The notes beneath the pieces were generated by a model. That model made no database searches. It was not told where the DNA came from and saw only the letters and a program-made list of their open reading frames with translations. Shown piece by piece: positions 27,596 through 37,078 of a stretch of 64,000 bases of DNA. A program made the translations under genes and the position numbers. Where the stretch lies: the NCBI GenBank assembly GCA_965197405.1, contig OZ240206.1:2170001-2234000 (forward strand). The letters run 5' to 3'. Within the stretch, counting starts at the first letter, position 1, and each line of letters begins with the position of its first letter. This DNA comes from G965197405 sp965197405. GTDB lineage: Bacteria; Chloroflexota; Dehalococcoidia; Lucifugimonadales; JAGWBF01.

Positions 27596-27913
27596 ATGAG
27601 TGTGAGCAACGGAATGAGGCCGTTGCACCCTGGAGAGATATTGGGTGAGGAGCTTGAGGAGCTTGGGCTGTCGGCGAACGCGCTGGCCAAGGCTCTGGAT
27701 GTGCCCACGAATCGAGTCACAGCGATCCTGAAGGGGCAGCGCGGGATAACGGCGGACACGGCTCTACGCCTTTCCCGCTACTTTGGCACGACGCCCCAAT
27801 TGTGGCAAAACCTTCAGAAGTCATTCGAGCTGCGCGTGGCGGAGATTGAATCGGGGACGCACATCGAGGCACGAGTGCAACCACGAGAGACGACCCAGGT
27901 AAGTGGCGGGTGA
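27596..27913 (+). CDS. higA: HigA-type antitoxin (XRE HTH)
   Basis: About 105 aa. RPLHPGEILGEELEELGLSANALAKALDVPTNRVTAILKG is the HigA signature with an XRE helix-turn-helix, followed by GITADTALRLSRYFGTTPQLW. It neutralises HigB and should repress the pair's promoter. ATG 27596 is preferred; an in-frame TTG at 27590 is also possible. Confidence 0.93.
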   Translation: MSVSNGMRPLHPGEILGEELEELGLSANALAKALDVPTNRVTAILKGQRGITADTALRLSRYFGTTPQLWQNLQKSFELRVAEIESGTHIEARVQPRETTQVSGG

Positions 27914-27967
27914 GTCGGCGGCTAACCGGCAAGGGCCTACTGCTGCGGAATAGAACGCCGAATTCCT

Positions 27968-28525
27968 ATGCACATTGATACGAATGACCCCAGGTATCGC
28001 GATGCCGCCTCCGAGAAACTGCGGCGGCATGACAACTTCGATCCCCAGGCCAACATCACCAGCGCGGTGCGGGACTTTCTCATCCTTACCCGCCTTGTCC
28101 GGGGCGAGGAGAGTCCGCCTTCGGGTGCCTCCCGCCGTGCTGTTGACCTGACTGCTTTGGACACCCTCGTCGAGTTCAAGCGGAGGACCGGCACCACACC
28201 AGGAGGCGAACCGGACCCCGAGAACGTCCGACAACTGCATGACTACCTGGCCCAATCGGCGTCACAAGGCCGGGTCCGGATGGGCATCCTCACCGACGGC
28301 AAGCGATGGCTGTTACGCTGGCCCAGAGCAGGCGAGGTCCGTTTGACCCGCCCCTACGCCTCCACTCTTGACAGGCCGGACGGGTGGTACCCCCTCGCGC
28401 AACTCCGCGTCCTCGTGCGGCGTGTCCTACGCAGGCATGGTTACCTGACCGACAAGCAGGAACAAGCGGCGCAGACCGTCTTTGAACAGGCTGAGGTGCT
28501 GTCGGAGGGGTGGGCATTTGCCTGA
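27968..28525 (+). pseudogene. Type I restriction HsdR-like remnant, N- and C-termini fused
   Basis: Residues ~1-140 (YRDAASEKLRRHDNFDPQANITSAVRDFLI..., DTLVEFKRR, QLHDYLAQS, GILTDGKRWLLRW) resemble the HsdR N-terminal nuclease-type domain. The last ~40 residues (RHGYLTDKQEQAAQTVFEQAEVLSEGWA) resemble the far C-terminus of HsdR (DUF3387). The ~800 residues of motor domains that should lie between them are missing, yet the frame stays open. Best read as an in-frame internal deletion. Confidence 0.6.
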
Positions 28526-28605
28526 CCGGTTTTTGACACGATTGAGGATGCAGGGCCGGAGCGGAAAGTGAAGGAGCAACCTCATATTTAGGGGAGTGAA
28601 CGGAC

Positions 28606-29142
28606 ATGTCGCCGCAGGTAAGAGTGTTCTACGCCTATCCCAGCTACCCTCCCAGTGTAGGTGAAACGATCTCGTCTGCCCTGAGCAAGCTAAACGCAAT
28701 CAGCGACATAAAACGAAACAGTGTACGCTTCACAAAGTGGACAGATAACTCTGTCTCTGGGTCCCGACTAATCAAGACTGTTTTGGGCCAGGTCGACCGG
28801 AGCCAAATATTCTCTTGCGACTTGACCTACCCCAATCCTAACGTGAGCTTCGAGCTTGGATACGCGATTGCCAGGTTCAAGCGCATCTTCACTACGTTGA
28901 ATCCAAGCATTGCAGAGGCTGAAAAGGATTACAAACGTATCTATTTCTCTTCCCTCAACATGGGCTGCGCTGAGTATGACAACCACGAAAATCTAGCAGA
29001 CCGGTTCCTTTCCGAGCGGCCATGGCAAAGCCTTGATCAGACACTGCTTGACAGGCGCCCTCAAAGAGATCGCCCGCGTCCGGGATACCTCCAGCACCTT
29101 CGCATACGAAACTCCTCTGGCCCAACATCCCTCCGCCGTTGA
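28606..29142 (+). pseudogene. TIR-like / nucleoside deoxyribosyltransferase-like protein, 3' frameshifted
   Basis: VRVFYAYPSYPPSVGETISSALSKL at the start and CDLTYPNPNVSFELGYAIARFKRIF near residue 70 look like the Rossmann-type fold shared by TIR-like and nucleoside 2-deoxyribosyltransferase proteins, which are often NAD-consuming defence effectors. After QTLL (~29045) the frame turns to Arg/Pro-rich nonsense, while the +1 frame reads TGALKEIARVRDTSSTFAYETPLAQ. The gene is probably broken. 29143-29320 shows no gene. Confidence 0.5.
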
Positions 29143-29323
29143 CAGCTGATGACGGGGTTGTTGGCATCAGAAGCAGTGCCTACTGGTTCCACCGGGCTTG
29201 GGGAATGGCTGAAAGACAATAGCCACGGCCTGGGACAGCGGTACGTATCGGAACTACGGCGGAACTATCGCCAGTAGAGGATGCCGGGCCGTTTACATCA
29301 CCAAGGCGGATTCCTTTTGCCCC

Positions 29324-29402
29324 TAAGCCCGAATCCACCGAAGGTATGACGTTACAGCAGCGGAATGGGCGATGAGGGGTAAGAGGAGGCGATGGTCCGG
29401 GC
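29324..29402 (+). repeat. Two-block dispersed repeat, copy 2
   Basis: TAAGCCCGAATCCACCGA (29324-29341) and GCGATGGTCCGGGC (29389-29402), as at 14639-14725. An ATTCGGGTAG block like that following copy 1 also appears near 29490. Confidence 0.4.
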
Positions 29403-29544
29403 ACGATTTCTGGCAATTGGGGCGGAAGCGGGGCTCTGTCCCTCGCCATATCTGGACGCTGCATTTGCATGAGCGCCAAAGGTGACCGTCAATTCGGGTA
29501 GACCAAGGGGCACTGCTCGGAGGGGTGTAGTTTCGGACACAGCC

Positions 29545-31347
29545 ATGCTCAGATTCCTTAGTGTCACCAACTTCGCCACCATAGAACAGCTCGACATTGA
29601 GTTGGCGCCCGGCTTTAGTGTGCTGACCGGGGAGACGGGGGCCGGCAAGTCGATCATCGTGGATGCGCTGGGCTTTCTACTTGGGGGACGCGCCGATGTT
29701 GGCATGGTACGTTCCGGTGCACGCCAGTCCAGAGTAGAGGGCATCTTCCTGCTTGGCGGCGACATCTCTCAAAAAATCAAGGTTGCTCTGAATGAGTGCG
29801 AAATTGACGTTGGCGAAGAGGAGATAATTCTCGCTCGGGAGGTCAACCTGGATGGGCGCAACACCTGCCGTGTGAACGGGCGAATCGTACCTCTCAGACT
29901 GTTAAGCACACTGGCCCAACACCTGGTGGACATCCATGGCCAGCATCAGCACTTATCCCTTCTCCGCGTACGTGAGCACATGGATATCCTGGACAAGTAT
30001 GGTGGGTTATGGCAGCGTCGTACCGAGGTGGCAGAATGGGCCCGCCAGCTAACGGAGGTGCGCCAAGAGCTGGACCGGCTGCGGGAGGATGAAGCAGAGG
30101 TTGCTCAACGGGTGGATTTTTTGAGGTATCAGGTAGGAGAAATCAGCACAGCAAATCTACGCCCGACTGAATATGATGACCTGACCCTGGAGAGGGACCG
30201 GGTCGCCAACGCAGAACGAATTATCACACTGTCCGACCACGCCTACAGAGCGTTATACGATAGCTTCGACCGGCGCGAATCGGTCATGGACCTTATTGGC
30301 CAGGTGTCCAAGGACCTTTCCCAATTGGAGCAATTGGACCCCTCATTGAGACAGAACCTTGAGTCGGTGGACGCCTTGATGCACCAGGTGGACGAGTTGG
30401 CGCGTGCACTCCGAAGCTATCGTGACGGCATCGAATACAGCCCGGAGCGTCTTCATGAGATTGAGGAGCGTTTGGACTTGATCAACCGTCTCAAAAGGAA
30501 GTACGGCAGCACCATCGGAGAAATCCTGGCCTTCGGCGAGAGGGCCTCGCAGGAGCTGGAAAAGCTATGCCACAGGGAAGAGCGTGCGGAGGGATTGAAG
30601 GCCCGAGAGATGGACCTTCGAAGGCAGGTCGGCAGGCTTGCGGGTCAGCTCTCCGAAGCCCGGCAACACGCAGCCAGGGGCCTGGCTGATGCGATACAGG
30701 AAGAGGTCGCTGGGCTGGCCTTCGGGCATGCCCAAGTGCTTGTGGATATCCGTCAATCAGACTCTGAAGGCGGTGTGCCGGTTGGGACCGCGGATGGGGT
30801 CCCGTACGCAACACCTTCTTTGGGTGGGGAGTCTATCAGGCACCTCGCGTTCAACGAGACCGGCATAGACTCCGTGGAATTCTTGATCTCACTGAACCCG
30901 GGCGAACCGCCACGGCCCCTGGCCAGGATCGCCTCGGGGGGAGAAGCCTCCAGGCTGATGCTCGCCATAAAGACCATCCTATCCACGGCTGACCAGATCC
31001 CAATACTCGTGTTCGACGAGGTCGATGCGGGTGTAGGTGGTCGAGTCGGGAGTGTCTTGGGTCAGAAACTATGGGGTCTGTCCAAGAGCCACCTGGTGCT
31101 ATGCGTAACTCACCTCCCGCAAATAGCGTGCTACGCAGACCACCACGCTAAGGTTACGAAACTTGCCTCGCATGATAGAACCGTGACATCGGTGGAGGTC
31201 CTGGACAGCGAGGCCAGGGTGACGGAACTTAGTCAGATGCTGGGCTCCGATAGCGGCGCAACCCGCACCAACGCCTTGGAGATGCTACGCCAGGCCAAGA
31301 GCTGGAAGGAGAGCAAAAGGGTGCACCCCCTGATCAACGACAATTAG
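29545..31347 (+). CDS. recN: DNA repair protein RecN
   Basis: SMC-like ATPase for double-strand-break repair, 600 aa from ATG 29545 (MLRFLSVTNFATIEQLDIEL). Walker A GETGAGKS lies near residue 35. Two long coiled-coil arms follow (about 150-350). The C-terminal ABC signature is ASGGEASRLMLA, Walker B ILVFDEVDAGVGG and CVTHLPQIA. A frame opens earlier, at 29482, but the conserved N-terminus fixes 29545. Complete. Confidence 0.95.
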   Translation: MLRFLSVTNFATIEQLDIELAPGFSVLTGETGAGKSIIVDALGFLLGGRADVGMVRSGARQSRVEGIFLLGGDISQKIKVALNECEIDVGEEEIILAREVNLDGRNTCRVNGRIVPLRLLSTLAQHLVDIHGQHQHLSLLRVREHMDILDKYGGLWQRRTEVAEWARQLTEVRQELDRLREDEAEVAQRVDFLRYQVGEISTANLRPTEYDDLTLERDRVANAERIITLSDHAYRALYDSFDRRESVMDLIGQVSKDLSQLEQLDPSLRQNLESVDALMHQVDELARALRSYRDGIEYSPERLHEIEERLDLINRLKRKYGSTIGEILAFGERASQELEKLCHREERAEGLKAREMDLRRQVGRLAGQLSEARQHAARGLADAIQEEVAGLAFGHAQVLVDIRQSDSEGGVPVGTADGVPYATPSLGGESIRHLAFNETGIDSVEFLISLNPGEPPRPLARIASGGEASRLMLAIKTILSTADQIPILVFDEVDAGVGGRVGSVLGQKLWGLSKSHLVLCVTHLPQIACYADHHAKVTKLASHDRTVTSVEVLDSEARVTELSQMLGSDSGATRTNALEMLRQAKSWKESKRVHPLINDN

Positions 31348-31446
31348 ATCTGGCGGCCTGTTGCCTCGGAGCCGCCGGATTATCAGTATTACAACGACGG
31401 TTCAAGAAGGGACGTTCTGGACGTACGAAGGGCGGTTCGACGCTTA

Positions 31447-32368
31447 GAAACTATCTCAAATTGTGGCGTAGAGACGGGATGGAGGGGCACCATCCGAGTT
31501 AAGATGGGGTAAACACGGTAGGGTGGTGGATGATGGGAAAGGCCGAGACATTGGCGACGATCTGGGAGATTCCGGGCCATCTCTGGGAGCAGATTCATCC
31601 CGTAATTCTGGAATTGGACCCGCCCAAGGCCACGGGCCGCCAACGCGTGGCCCCCAGACGGATGCTGGAGGGCATCATTTTCCGGATGCGCAGTGGCTGG
31701 CAGTGGAACCGCCCGCCCCGGGAACTGGGAGATGCACCATACATCACACTTTCCAGCGCTGGGTGGAGTTGGGGGTGCTCGAGGGGGGTCTGGGCTGTAC
31801 TGGTTGAGGAGTGGGAGGAACTGGGCGGAGTGGAGTGGGAATGGCAGGCCGCCGACTGCGCCATGGGCAAGGCCCGTTTTTGGGGAATTCAGTCGGCCCT
31901 AACCCCACGGACCGGGCCAAGGCAGGCAGCAAGCGGAGTGTCCTGGTTGAGGGGAGCGGAGGCCCCCTGAGCGTGGTGGTTGCCGGAGCCAACGTTCACG
32001 ACACCAAGCTGCTGCGGCAGACACTGGAGGACATCGTCGTGGCCCGCCCTGGCGGTCCTGGGAAATCCCCAGAGAACTTGTGCCCGGATAAGGGATATGA
32101 CAACCCCACGGGCCGAGCCGCGGCGGCTGACGGGGGATACCGGGCGCACATTCGACGCATAGGGGAGGAGAAACTGGACGCCAGCGGGGTGAAACGCTAT
32201 CCGGCCCGGCGGTGGGTGGTGGAGCGCACCTTGGCCTGGCTGTCCAAGTGCCGGGCGATTCTGGTTCGCTATGACAAAAAGGTGTCCAACTATATGGGCC
32301 TGATTCAACTGGCGTGCGCCCTGCTCTGGTACCGCCGCCAGCACCGATTACTGTTTTGAGATAGGTTC
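31447..32368 (+). mobile_element. IS5/IS427-group element, copy C
   Basis: 922 bp, ends GAAACTATCTCAAA (left) and GAACCTATCTCAAA (right, other strand), flanked by TTA on both sides (31444-31446 and 32369-32371). The first ~235 bp are almost identical to copy B, the rest clearly diverged. The right TTA directly abuts the next IS. Confidence 0.85.
31530..32359 (+). pseudogene. IS5-family transposase, copy C, damaged
   Basis: OrfA starts as in copy B. After RELGD, where B has DSTIHRTFQRWVELG, it reads in a wrong frame (APYITLSSAGWSWG) and returns at WAVLVEE, showing a deletion and a compensating insertion near 31730-31790. OrfB (NPTDRAKAGSKRSVLVEG... CPDKGYDNP... VVERTLAWLSKCR) is open to 32359. 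Probably inactive. Confidence 0.72.
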
Positions 32369-32927
32369 TTAGCTGGACTTTGTACAAAACATAGAAGAGA
32401 ACAGGGTAAGCTGACAAGACCAACCCACTACGAAAGGTCACGTCATGCTCACCCTGCCCGATGTCATTATACCCTTGCACCAGCCGTTCAAGGTGATGTT
32501 TCAGGCCAGGACATGGTCGAAGGCCCAGGTGCTCCTAATTGGGGCAATCCTGGCGACGCGCAAGCGCACCGTCACCTCGGCGCTCCGGGTCATGGGGCTC
32601 AGCGACGACACGAGCTTTGCCCGTTACCACGACGTTCTCAACCGTGCCGGGTGGTCGCCCCTTCGGATGGCACACTGCCTGCTGTTGCTCTTGATCCAAC
32701 ACCTCGATCACGGCGATGGCCCACTGGTGTTTGGGATCGACGAGACCCTGGAGCGGCGACGTGGTAGGCGGACCAAGGCCAAGGGGATATATCGCGACGG
32801 AGTGCGGTCCAGCGCAAGTCATTTCGTCAAGGCCTCCGGCCTGCGCTGGCAGGGCTATCGCATTTGAAAGGGAGATATGGGAGGGTGTTCGAGTGATAGA
32901 TAATAGGGGCGTTCTTGGAGTGGTTGA

Positions 32928-34087
32928 TTGAGGGGAAGTGTGGAGGTTGTGGTGATGGGGATGGCGATCGACGATCTGGACCCCTTGGAGGATCCCCGGA
33001 GTGGAAACGCAGGCCGGCATTCATTGCACGACATACTGGTCATTGCCTTATGCACCATACTGTGTGGGGGGGAGACCTGTACCGACATGGCCCTCTTCGG
33101 GCACTCCAAACGGGAGTTCTTGGAATCCTTCCTGCCGCTCAGGAATGGAATTCCCAGCCACGACACCCCCGCTTTCGCGGGGGCAGGCTCTTCTCCAGAG
33201 TGTTCCGCCTGTTGGACCCGGAGGCATTCCAGAAGTGGTTTCTGGGGTTCATGCGCCAGTTTGCCCAAGGCTGCGAGAGTGTGCTGGCCATAGACGGCAA
33301 GACGCTGCGCCGCTCTTATGACCGCGCCGAGGCCAAATCGCCTCTGCACCTGGTCAATGCCTGGGCCGCAGAACAGCGTCTGGTGATGGGACAACTGGCC
33401 GTGGATGGCAAGTCCAACGAGATCACCGCCGTGCCCAAACTCCTGGAAATGCTGGCCCTGCCGGGAATGGTGGTCACCGCTGACGCCATGCACTGCCAGA
33501 GACGGCTGTCCCAGCAGGTGCTGGACCAAGGGGCCGATTACGTGCTGGCCCTGAAGGGGAATCAGGGGTCTCTCAACGATGATGTGCGCCTGTTCCTTGA
33601 CGATTCGGCCACGGCCGTGGCAGAGGCAAGCCAGACCAACAAGGGGCACGGGCGTATCGAGACCCGGACGGCCAGCATAAGCAGCGACGTGGCCTGGCTG
33701 CAGGAGCGGCACCAGTGGCCCGGACTGGCGGCAGTGGGGAAGATAACCGCCAGTCGCCAGGAGGGAGGCCATAGCAGCGTCGAGAGCCGGTACTACCTGC
33801 TGAGCCAGGCATTCCCGCCGGAGCGGTTTAACCAAATCGCACGGGCCCACTGGGGAATCGAGAACCAACTGCACTGGGTGCTGGACGTGGTGTTCAATGA
33901 GGACCAGTCCCGAAACCGGAAGGACAACTGCCCGGACAATCTGGCTCTGCTACGCAAACTGGCGCTTAATCTGGCCCGGCTGGAACCCTCCAAAGGATCC
34001 ATGAGACGCAAACTGAAACGGGCCGGGTGGAACAACAGTTACCTGGCCACATTGCTATCCCAATTCACCAAAATCCAAATGCGATAG
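32928..34087 (+). pseudogene. ISAs1 transposase broken by a 23-bp repeat
   Basis: DDE_Tnp_1-associated N-terminus (LDPLEDPRSGNAGRHSLHDILVIALCTILCGG) reads to GIPSHDT at 33167. It then meets a 23-bp hairpin repeat and resumes in the +2 frame as FSRVFRLLDPEAFQKWF. The catalytic part is intact (LAIDGKTLRRSYD, VVTADAMHCQ, YVLALKGNQ, AHWGIENQLHWVLDV) to 34087. Without the repeat the protein would be a full-length H-repeat transposase. Confidence 0.88.
33168..33190 (+). repeat. 23-bp hairpin micro-repeat (R5) in ISAs1 transposase
   Basis: CCCGCTTTCGCGGGGG followed by CAGGCTC, inserted between the Thr and Phe codons of a conserved HDTFSR motif. It shares the CAGGCTC tail with the 24-bp repeat but has a different hairpin; its length shifts the frame. 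Confidence 0.85.
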
Positions 34088-34727
34088 CCCTGCCTGCGCT
34101 GGGTGAGCCTGATGTGGCTGGCGCCCATACCCTGGGCACATCGGACATGGGCGCTGCCTGTGCTGACTGCCCTGGCGCCCTCGGAGCGATATTACCAGGA
34201 GATGGGTCGGACTCACAAAAAGCTCACCGATTGGGCGCGTCAGATGATCGCCCAGCTCCGTCGTTGGCTGCCTCACCGCACCCTGGTCATCGTAGCTGAC
34301 AGTAGCTATGCCGTCCTCGACCTGCTGCACTTCTGTCAGTCCACGACTCGCCCGGTCACTTTCATCACCCGGTTGCGTCTGGACGCCGCGCTCTATGAAC
34401 CCGCTCCACCTCGACTGCCCGGACAGATGGGTCGCCCACGGCTCAAAGGTCAGCGGCTGCCCACACTAAAACAGCTCCTCGATCAACCGGCAACCCCGTG
34501 GACTGCCGTGATGGTTCCCTGGTACGACGGTACCCTACGCAGAGTGGAGAACGCCTCGCATACGGCGGTCTGGTATCACAAGGGTAAGGCTCCAGTCCCT
34601 ATCCGTTGGGTCTTGATACGCGACCCGATGGGTGCGTTCCGGCCACAGGCCTTGTTGTGCACCGACCTCAACTCGAGCCCACTCGAATCATCGAATGGTT
34701 CGTGTTGCGATGGCAGCTGGAGGTCAC

Positions 34728-34751
34728 CCCGTATCCAGTACGGGGCAGGCT
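34728..34751 (+). repeat. 24-bp hairpin micro-repeat (R2) in IS701-like transposase
   Basis: Same unit as R1 (CCCGTATCCAGTACGGGG then CAGGCT), inserted inside QLEVT-FQEVRTHLG. In this frame it adds eight residues, PYPVRGRL, and does not break the frame. Confidence 0.88.
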
Positions 34752-35082
34752 CTTCCAGGAAGTTCGCACTCACTTGGGAGTGGAAACTCAGCGCCAATGG
34801 TCTGACCTGGCCATCGCCCGCACCACACCGGCGCTCTTCGGGTTGTTCTCATGGGTTACACTGGCAGCACATGCACTGGGCCGGGGCCAAGCCGTACCCG
34901 TCCGCTCAGCAGCTTGGTATCACAAGGCCCTGCCCACCTTCTCCGATGCTATCGCTCTGGTCCGCCATCACCTGTGGTTCAACTCAGACGTTTTCGGCAT
35001 ATCCCCTGCTCAACCCAACATCCGAAAACTCCCTCCCACCATAGTTGACCGCTTCATAGAATCGCTGACCTACGCAGCCTGA

Positions 35083-35463
35083 ATGTACAAAGTCCAGCTT
35101 AGTCCACCGCCCTGCCATTATACACCGATGCGAAGTCTTCACGTGCAGAGTCAGAAAACCAATACCGGAGCGTTTCATAGTCCCTTTTATAATCGTCGGA
35201 AGGACGGATTCTGGGCCAACAACTCTGGTCCCCAGAATCAAAATGTGATAGGCGTGGTAGCGTTTTATGACCTGCACCCGTGGACCATAAGAGACGTGAA
35301 GGCGATTTTCTACTCAAACCCGTACGTGGACAAGCCAATGCCAGACTGGACCAAATCCATCACCCATACGGAGTATTCAGACGGCGAGGTAGACATTGTT
35401 GAAGGAACACCTCCATTCACATTTATGAGAGATTACGAAGTCATAGGAAACCCGTTCGGCTAG
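35083..35463 (+). CDS. Hypothetical protein, 5' end probably replaced by IS
   Basis: Frame opens within the IS701-like terminal repeat; an internal ATG at 35128 is an alternative. The body reads VIGVVAFYDLHPWTIRDVKAIFYSNPYVDKPMPDW...PFTFMRDYEVIGNPFG. No family recognised, no signal peptide. Probably the surviving 3' part of a gene truncated by the IS. Confidence 0.35.
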   Translation: MYKVQLSPPPCHYTPMRSLHVQSQKTNTGAFHSPFYNRRKDGFWANNSGPQNQNVIGVVAFYDLHPWTIRDVKAIFYSNPYVDKPMPDWTKSITHTEYSDGEVDIVEGTPPFTFMRDYEVIGNPFG

Positions 35464-35516
35464 TCTCACATCCAAAACACAATTGAGGGTGATTCAGTCT
35501 GGTTGGTTAGAGCGGG

Positions 35517-35610
35517 CTAGCCCTCCTCGGTGAGGGCCTTGTTACAGCCTTGAATCTGGCTGTGATGAACCTGGTAACGGGCGGACAATTGGGCCACCGT
35601 CTCCCCCCCC
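35517..35610 (-). pseudogene. IS3 OrfA helix-turn-helix fragment
   Basis: Minus strand reads ETVAQLSARYQVHHSQIQGCNKAL, then a stop, matching the HTH of IS3-family OrfA (TVAELAARYxVHPxQIxxWK). Only about 30 codons remain. A run of nine C lies at its edge. 35611-35716 shows nothing. Confidence 0.55.
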
Positions 35611-37078
35611 CCCACCGACTCCAAAGTCACCTAAACCAAAGCCAAGGTGGGATCTATGTTGTCGGAGCAATCAGGACCGGGGCTTTGATTTAGTATTCCT
35701 ATTCTTCCGCTGTCCCTCATGTTTCCGGGTCATCTGGGGAATGAATGCGGGTCGCTAAAATTTGATCGATTCTGATATGAATGTTTGCGACGAGGGTCCA
35801 TATCGGGATACCCTGCTGAGGAGCGTCCAATGCTATTCTTTTCACTTCGTCCGCCAGAGGTGCTGTGGCCGGGTGAAGGGACAAGCCGAAAACCGACAGG
35901 TCGGCTGCTGTTATCAATATAAGCCTCATAAAATCCTGCGACGTTATGTCGCTGTCCTCTGGTTGTATCAGATCGAGGATCCAGGGGTGGACGCTCCTAT
36001 TCCCCAATTCATAGACCTGTGACGTTTGCTTCTGCTGAAGGCCACCGTCATTCGCCAACGCGGATGCAACAAGGTCTTTGGTATAAGGGGGTTTCCAGTA
36101 ATGTTGGGGCTTCCGCGGATGGCTATCCTGAAAGAATTTCTTCCTGATAAGAGCCATCATCTCCTTATACTGTTTGATTTCGCCGGATGTGTAGCTTTCT
36201 CTAAGTTCACCGTCATCGAGTCTGGAATTAATCCGGTGGTAGAGATCCGCGTATGAGAACTTCGCAAACGCCTCATACTGATTATTATCTTCTAAGTATC
36301 TGAGTGTGATCAGCCTGTCCAAGAGCATCCGATAACTTGAAAAAGCGTCGGAAAAGTCGCCTGTGGCCAGAGCGAGGCAAGACATTCGTGCAAGGCTAGC
36401 GCCTCGTGCCATCATACTGGTCATTGCCCAGCCTTTGCTCTGCTGCAAGTCGTTGCATTGCACATAGGAGTTACGCAGTTGGATGGAGAGTGTACCTGGG
36501 ATACGCCATGTAATCTCGTAAGGCTGCCCGGATGATGTTGGCTTTGGCCTCGTACGAAGAGACTCCGGCACTCAAGCGGTGGGCTTGCAGCCGCAAGAAG
36601 GCTTGGAGGGACAGGCGGATGTGATTCCGCTGTCCCTCTGCCGTACGCACTTGGCATTTCTCCACGCCACAACATTGTTTGAGGCCCCGATGGTACATTT
36701 CGATACCCCAGGCTTGGTGCGCCAGGCTTTCCCGTTGTTGATCCGGCATTTCCAGGTCATTGGTGGCCCAGTGTTCCACGTCCCCGTCTTTGGAAACCGT
36801 CCGAAACACTCGAATAAATCCATAGCCTCGCAGATGCACCTGCCGGCCTTCCTGGGGTATCGCCACGGTGGCCAAGGGCAAGTTCCCCCCTCCCTCGGGG
36901 TTCACCCGCCGGTTGGACCGCAATTGGCTCAGCCAGAACCATCCCTTATCCCTGATGGCTTTCAAATTCTCCAGACTGGTATACCAACTGTCGAACAGCA
37001 CCCAACGGGGTTGAAACCCCCGCCCCTCCGCCACCTCCAGCATCCGCCGGAAGTGGTCGTTCTTGGTCAGTCCGCTTA

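Larger units (their letters stand above)
32850..34092 (+). mobile_element. ISAs1-family element nested in the IS701-like element
   Basis: 1243 bp, ends CAGGGCTATCGCATTTG and complement. A 10-bp target duplication CCTGCGCTGG lies at 32840-32849 and 34093-34102. Removing the IS and one duplicate restores ...SGLRWVSLMWL in the host transposase. Ten-bp duplications are usual for ISAs1. Confidence 0.93.
32445..35082 (+). pseudogene. IS701-like DDE transposase, split three ways
   Basis: N-part 32445-32849 (MLTLPDVIIPLHQPFKVMFQ... VFGIDETLERRRGRRTKAKG, DDE Asp) continues after the ISAs1 at 34103 (SLMWLAPIPWAHRTWALPVLT... LVIVADSSYAV, second Asp). A one-base slip near 34670 moves it to the frame of RIIEWFVLRWQLEVT, which is followed by the 24-bp insert PYPVRGRL and then FQEVRTHLGVETQRQWSD (third acidic residue). 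Ends at 35082 (RFIESLTYAA). Confidence 0.85.
32372..35098 (+). mobile_element. IS701-like element hosting an ISAs1 element
   Basis: Inverted ends GCTGGACTTTGTACA at 32372-32386 and its complement at 35084-35098; both flanks show TTA. Removing the nested ISAs1 (32850-34092 plus one 10-bp duplication) leaves about 1.47 kb. Confidence 0.82.

Noticed and set aside
32855..33874. 339-residue minus-strand frame
   Set aside because: Antisense of the nested ISAs1 transposase, whose homology is unambiguous.
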